Shown here: piece by piece, positions 60,001 through 64,000 of the stretch
Layout: each line of letters starts with the position of its first letter
Numbering within the stretch: position 1 is the stretch's first letter
Source: Rostratula benghalensis
Lineage: Eukaryota; Chordata; Aves; Charadriiformes; Rostratulidae
Length of the DNA stretch: 64,000 nucleotides
Direction: 5' to 3'
NCBI GenBank assembly: GCA_013399305.1
Contig: VXAI01000065.1
Location: forward strand, 3,760,216-3,824,215
Notes under the pieces: generated by a model
What the model was told of the DNA's origin: nothing
Databases searched by the model: none
Seen by the model: the letters and a program-made list of their open reading frames with translations, nothing else
Program-made: the position numbers and the translations under genes

Positions 60001-63000
60001 TCTCTTAGGTCTTACATCTCAGACAAAAAAATAAAGGTTGAAAATTTTCCTTCTTTCTTCTCTTCCTCCACCTCCTACCCCTAGAAGAGAGTAGAGGTTC
60101 AACCCCTGCAACTCAGAGATTAGGTGTTGGAAAGACTCACTGCATAGCAGTGTCTACCCCTTTTCTTCCTTTTTTTTTTGTTTGTTTTTTTTTTTTTTTT
60201 TAAGAAGTAGGTTACTTGCCAGTGAAAAAAACTTTTCCATGTATAATTAATTCCTTTTTAATCTTTGATTGAAAATTACTTTTAGCAAGAATAGTAGCTA
60301 AATCTCTGCTTCAAATTTACATATATAGTCTTGTTGAAAAAGCGTAGCCAATTTACTTCTTTCACTACTTCTGCCCTTAGATTCTTCTGCCAGCAATACC
60401 ATTGCAATGTGATAATACAACACAGTGGTATGGTAACTTCAGTAAATTTTTGGCTAAGCCACACACATGGACTGCAAGAAAAATGTGACCTTCACTTTCA
60501 TCTTTCAAAATGCCAAAAACATATGTATCAAATCTATTACAGAGATAAGAAAAAAGCTGGAATAGCTTGTAGCAGTGAATAGTCCTGTCTCTAGAGAAAG
60601 GGGAAGGAAGGAACTGAACCCTTAAGGCAGAAACCATGGCCAATGGCTGTTTTTTTAAAAAAAAAAAAAGAAAAAAAAAAAAGGTTTTGAATATCTATTA
60701 TTCTTTTTCAAGGACAGGAAAATAGATCCTGATTTCATATTTTCCTACTTTTATAGTGGGCTTCAGGTACAACTACATTAGCCATTGTGCAATAACTTTC
60801 TGTTCTGATCATGCTTGCACTGCTCCCTTCCTCTAGAACCTTCCACGGAATCAGGAAAAGAGACGTCTGCCTGACTCAAACCCATATGTAGCGACCTGCT
60901 AATATTGTCATTCCACAGAAACCACGAGCATAGTGCATCACTGGAACAAATTGTTCATTAGCGTTACTTCACAAAGAGGATATATAATGCATTATTAAAA
61001 GCTGTTGCATATTGATGAATCTGAATGTAAGAAAGCATGAACTGAGTTAAAATACTGTCATTTCCAAGCACTACCTGCCACTGCACAGACCCAGCTTAGT
61101 CATATAGGAAATCGTTTCTACTCCTGTGATTGGAACATGAATGTCATCAGTATTTTGCTGCAAAGCCTAAGGCTTCAAGTAATCCTCAGCATGAATGCCT
61201 GCGTGCTCAAGAGATATGCAAAGTGAGCAGAAAGGAGATGATCCTTTTATGCGGATACTTAAAAATTTTTTTTCAGTTGTTGGCAAAAATAGCATTTCAC
61301 ATCTTGAGAAGAAAAAGTGAACCAGTGCATGAGTAGAGCTGTTAACGGTTTGCTCTGTAGCAAATGGCAGCTCACTACATCCATGAGATGTACTGTGGTG
61401 CCACAGAGAGCACTGGAGCAAGGGGCCACATGCTGCTGGGCAGTCCTGTCCTTATGGGATGGTACCACTTCATTTGCCCAGTGGACCTCTGCAGCTGCAG
61501 AGAATTATTTTTTTGATAGTGCTAATATGCAAGTTAAAAGCGTGGAGTCAGAGGAATAAAGTACTTCAAAATGTACTTTGCTCTCTTCACAAGCGCAGCA
61601 GAATGTTAGTTACTTATGAGAACATTTCAGAATGCACTGACTGTATGCAACAGGCACTGTAAAAAATAATGGCTTTGGAATCTTGGCTACAGCAACGTGC
61701 TCCTAAATATTTCCTGAGAAGAGGAGAGACACTGCAAATTTTTGTGTGGATTAGCCACATATGGATTATTGTGGGTCTGCTGTATTGTCATTTTTAAGTT
61801 ATCAATTTTAATGCTTTTTAAACTAATCCCTTGGTAACTTGGTAAATGGGTCATAAGGAACACAACTTTAAAAAAATCATAGATACACCTTCAAAAATTA
61901 AATAGTTTACAGGATTTGAGCAGCTGACTCATTTAAAATCAGTTTTCCATAATTATATTAAAATATTTAATTAAGAACAATGTGTATAAAAGAAGTCAAA
62001 CTCAAATCAGCTGTATTGTTGCTTCCTATTGTCTAGTAGAATAGATTGTGTTCTTATTAATAGAATTTTATCACAAGCGTTTCAATAGGAGGATCAAATT
62101 AATTGTTTGCATAAATCTACCACAGACAAGGAAATTAGATTGGAAAATCACATGAAGTATTCTGTGTATTGTGGCAAAATTACTTTACCTTGAATAAGTA
62201 GTTGTACTTAGCACCTACAATACTCTGTGGATAAAAAGTTAGTGTGTACACAGTAACATGAGATAACTGAAAACTTTTCACTTGAATTTTGAGTTCATCA
62301 ATTACAAGTGACAACTTAAAGACCAAGGAAGTAAAATAAACATCATAAAGTTAGGTAAGTGATAACAATAAATGCAATACAAGCATAGCTTTTTTCCCAT
62401 CTTACAAATAATTCTGCTTATACTTTGGGAATACAGAAATTACTAATAAATATGCATACCAATAATTCTTTTTGGAATTTGGAAAATCCTCATCTAAAAA
62501 CATAGCCCACAACTAAGCCAAGAACCTCTGGAGTTAAACACGTCATCCTGTTCTTTTCTTGGAGTATTAATTTAAACTATCCTGCCCAGAACTAATTTGC
62601 CAGCAGCTGTGTAGTAGAAAATGCCAATGTGAGCTGTGTGAGGTTTGATTTAACCATCCGGTTTTAAATTAATAAGGAAAAAAAAAGAGTATCTGATAGT
62701 TTGGCTTTTCCTGTGCAGGCTTATCAGTCACAAAATGTAATGTCACTCTCATTAACCCCTGTTTCTACCGTCTTCCCTTACCACCCTGTCAATACTTCTT
62801 GCTTAACAGGACCTGTGCTGTTTGCACAGCAAAGGAGCTGTATTCTAACATAAACTGAGCAAAACCATAGAAAAGACTACATAGACTTGGGGGTAGCTCC
62901 ACAAAAAGCTTTCAGGGCAGTGAATGCATTTTAGGTACATCAATCTGGCACCAAATTCCCAAACAAGGCCCACAACCTTCCCATTCAATGCATGAAACAC

Positions 63001-64000
63001 GTGCTTCAAAATGGGTCCTGCTCAGCCCAGAACCCTGAGCGGGGAAACTCCTGAGACAGGCAGCAGAACATGATGAGGCTAGGGACACAGGAAAAGGAAG
63101 GTTTCAGTACCTCACCCCACGTGGTAGAATGGTGTGCCTTTCTGCTAATCTGCCCCAGCCCATGGCTGGCTTCTGAATGTCAGCAATTGCTCTGAGATAG
63201 CTAGGCAGGTATTGCTCCTGATTGTTGAAAAGCCACTTCTACTGCAGCTGCCCACATTTCAGTGCAGAAGTGCCCATGCTATAGGTACACAACCACCACT
63301 GCTGTTGATCTGAGGTCCTGAGGAAGAATATGTGTGTAGCCTCTCGACCTGTGTTCATCTTATTGGTTCTCCCCTCCTCTGCCTCTTCCTTTCTCAGAAA
63401 CAGGCAGAGGGGTCCTGGCTGTAAGCTCAGAGTCCGACTGCCCTATACTTCATCCCCATGTTAGCAAATCAATGGCAGACTTCCCTCCAAAGAAGCAGAA
63501 GAGTGGCCCCAATGGTTTAAGCCTGCAGCCTGATAGTTAAAGTACTCTCCTGGGAGCCAAGACAAACAGCACTGATCTCCTATAGACAAATCTAAATTTA
63601 AATCTCAAACTTGCTTATTATGGACACTAGATTTCAAGGGTGTTATAGAGCCATTTGTGCTGAGAAGAGCCTAGTGAAGTCTCTAGGTCAAACCCATACT
63701 CAAATAAATGCAACACTGAATTCAGCCCCAGGAGCTCAGGCTGTGTCCAGTTAGATGTCCAAAAATCTCCAAGGTACTTCATTTTGTGAGAAGCCCAATC
63801 CTCTTGTGCATTTGTTGGCTGAGCCATAAAAGTCTTTCATAATGAAAAGCCTCAGGCACTTACGTCAGAGGATGGCTGGGTTTACGTAATTTGTCTAGGC
63901 TGATGTATGAGCTAACTTCTCAGCTATCAAACACTGCCAATAGAGAGTAGTTACACGCATGTGCAGATCCACAGTTCAAGAACACCAGCATTAGATCCTA
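57047..64000. other. unique, mostly non-coding sequence
   Basis: Nearly 7 kb without a recognisable repeat family. It contains an A-run at 57497, T-rich and A-rich tracts at 60171-60201 and 60655-60682, a C8 tract near 59478 and a small CpG cluster with an E-box at 59168-59200. The AT-rich blocks 58560-59050 and 61780-62200 resemble conserved non-coding DNA. The longest ORF, 59755-60084 (plus, 109 codons), has no splice sites, promoter or family resemblance that I can see. Two further minus-strand splice-flanked segments lie near 63106-63180 and 63867-63910; neither is strong enough to call. Confidence 0.35.

Noticed and set aside
1..64000. CRISPR arrays, bacterial operons, phage or integrated viral genes, tRNA or rRNA genes
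   Set aside because: None seen. The reverse-transcriptase-like ORFs are all CR1 LINE fragments, with no LTRs, gag or env, and no cloverleaf was found by eye.

Overview
This is a window of vertebrate nuclear DNA, almost certainly from a bird. It is AT-rich and intron-like, with few intact ORFs. The only interspersed repeats I recognise are CR1 LINEs (chicken repeat 1), at least ten pieces, several ending in the CR1 3' signature of repeated ATTCTGTGAT-type octamers. No SINEs or L1 were seen. A young CR1 subfamily with the tail GATGATCTTTCAAGGTCC recurs five times. Calling it a neoavian bird is inference. There is a 340-base assembly gap at 15869-16208, five N at 34831-34835 and one N at 53416.

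Layout. The left end holds the best self-contained unit: a compact plus-strand gene at about 1392-2420 with an octamer, a TATA box, a start codon in good context, one 597-base GT-AG intron, a stop codon and an AATAAA signal. It encodes a 43-residue basic peptide that I do not recognise. From about 7.7 kb rightwards, short minus-strand exons with good splice sites lie in what look like very large introns. Three consecutive ones (15099-15149, 9497-9592, 7723-7811) join in phase into one open frame. Further candidates to the right (34952-34990, 52020-52088 and weaker ones) probably belong to the same large gene. I could not name it.

CR1 copies lie at 3.9-4.8, 18.5-19.8, 20.9-21.7, 21.8-22.8, 26.0-27.0 (one CR1 nested in another), 45.6, 46.7-47.1, 50.7 and 56.9 kb. 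All are 5'-truncated and carry stops or frameshifts. The rest is unique, AT-rich, probably intronic or intergenic sequence with microsatellites, perfect inverted repeats and three palindromic nuclear-receptor-type (AGGTCA) elements, one of them a perfect oestrogen-response-element consensus.

How the genes relate: if the minus-strand gene continues left of 7.7 kb, the small plus-strand gene would be nested antisense within it or would lie just beyond its 3' end. Nothing here looks like an operon, a phage or a CRISPR system. The observation most worth following up is the small spliced peptide gene.
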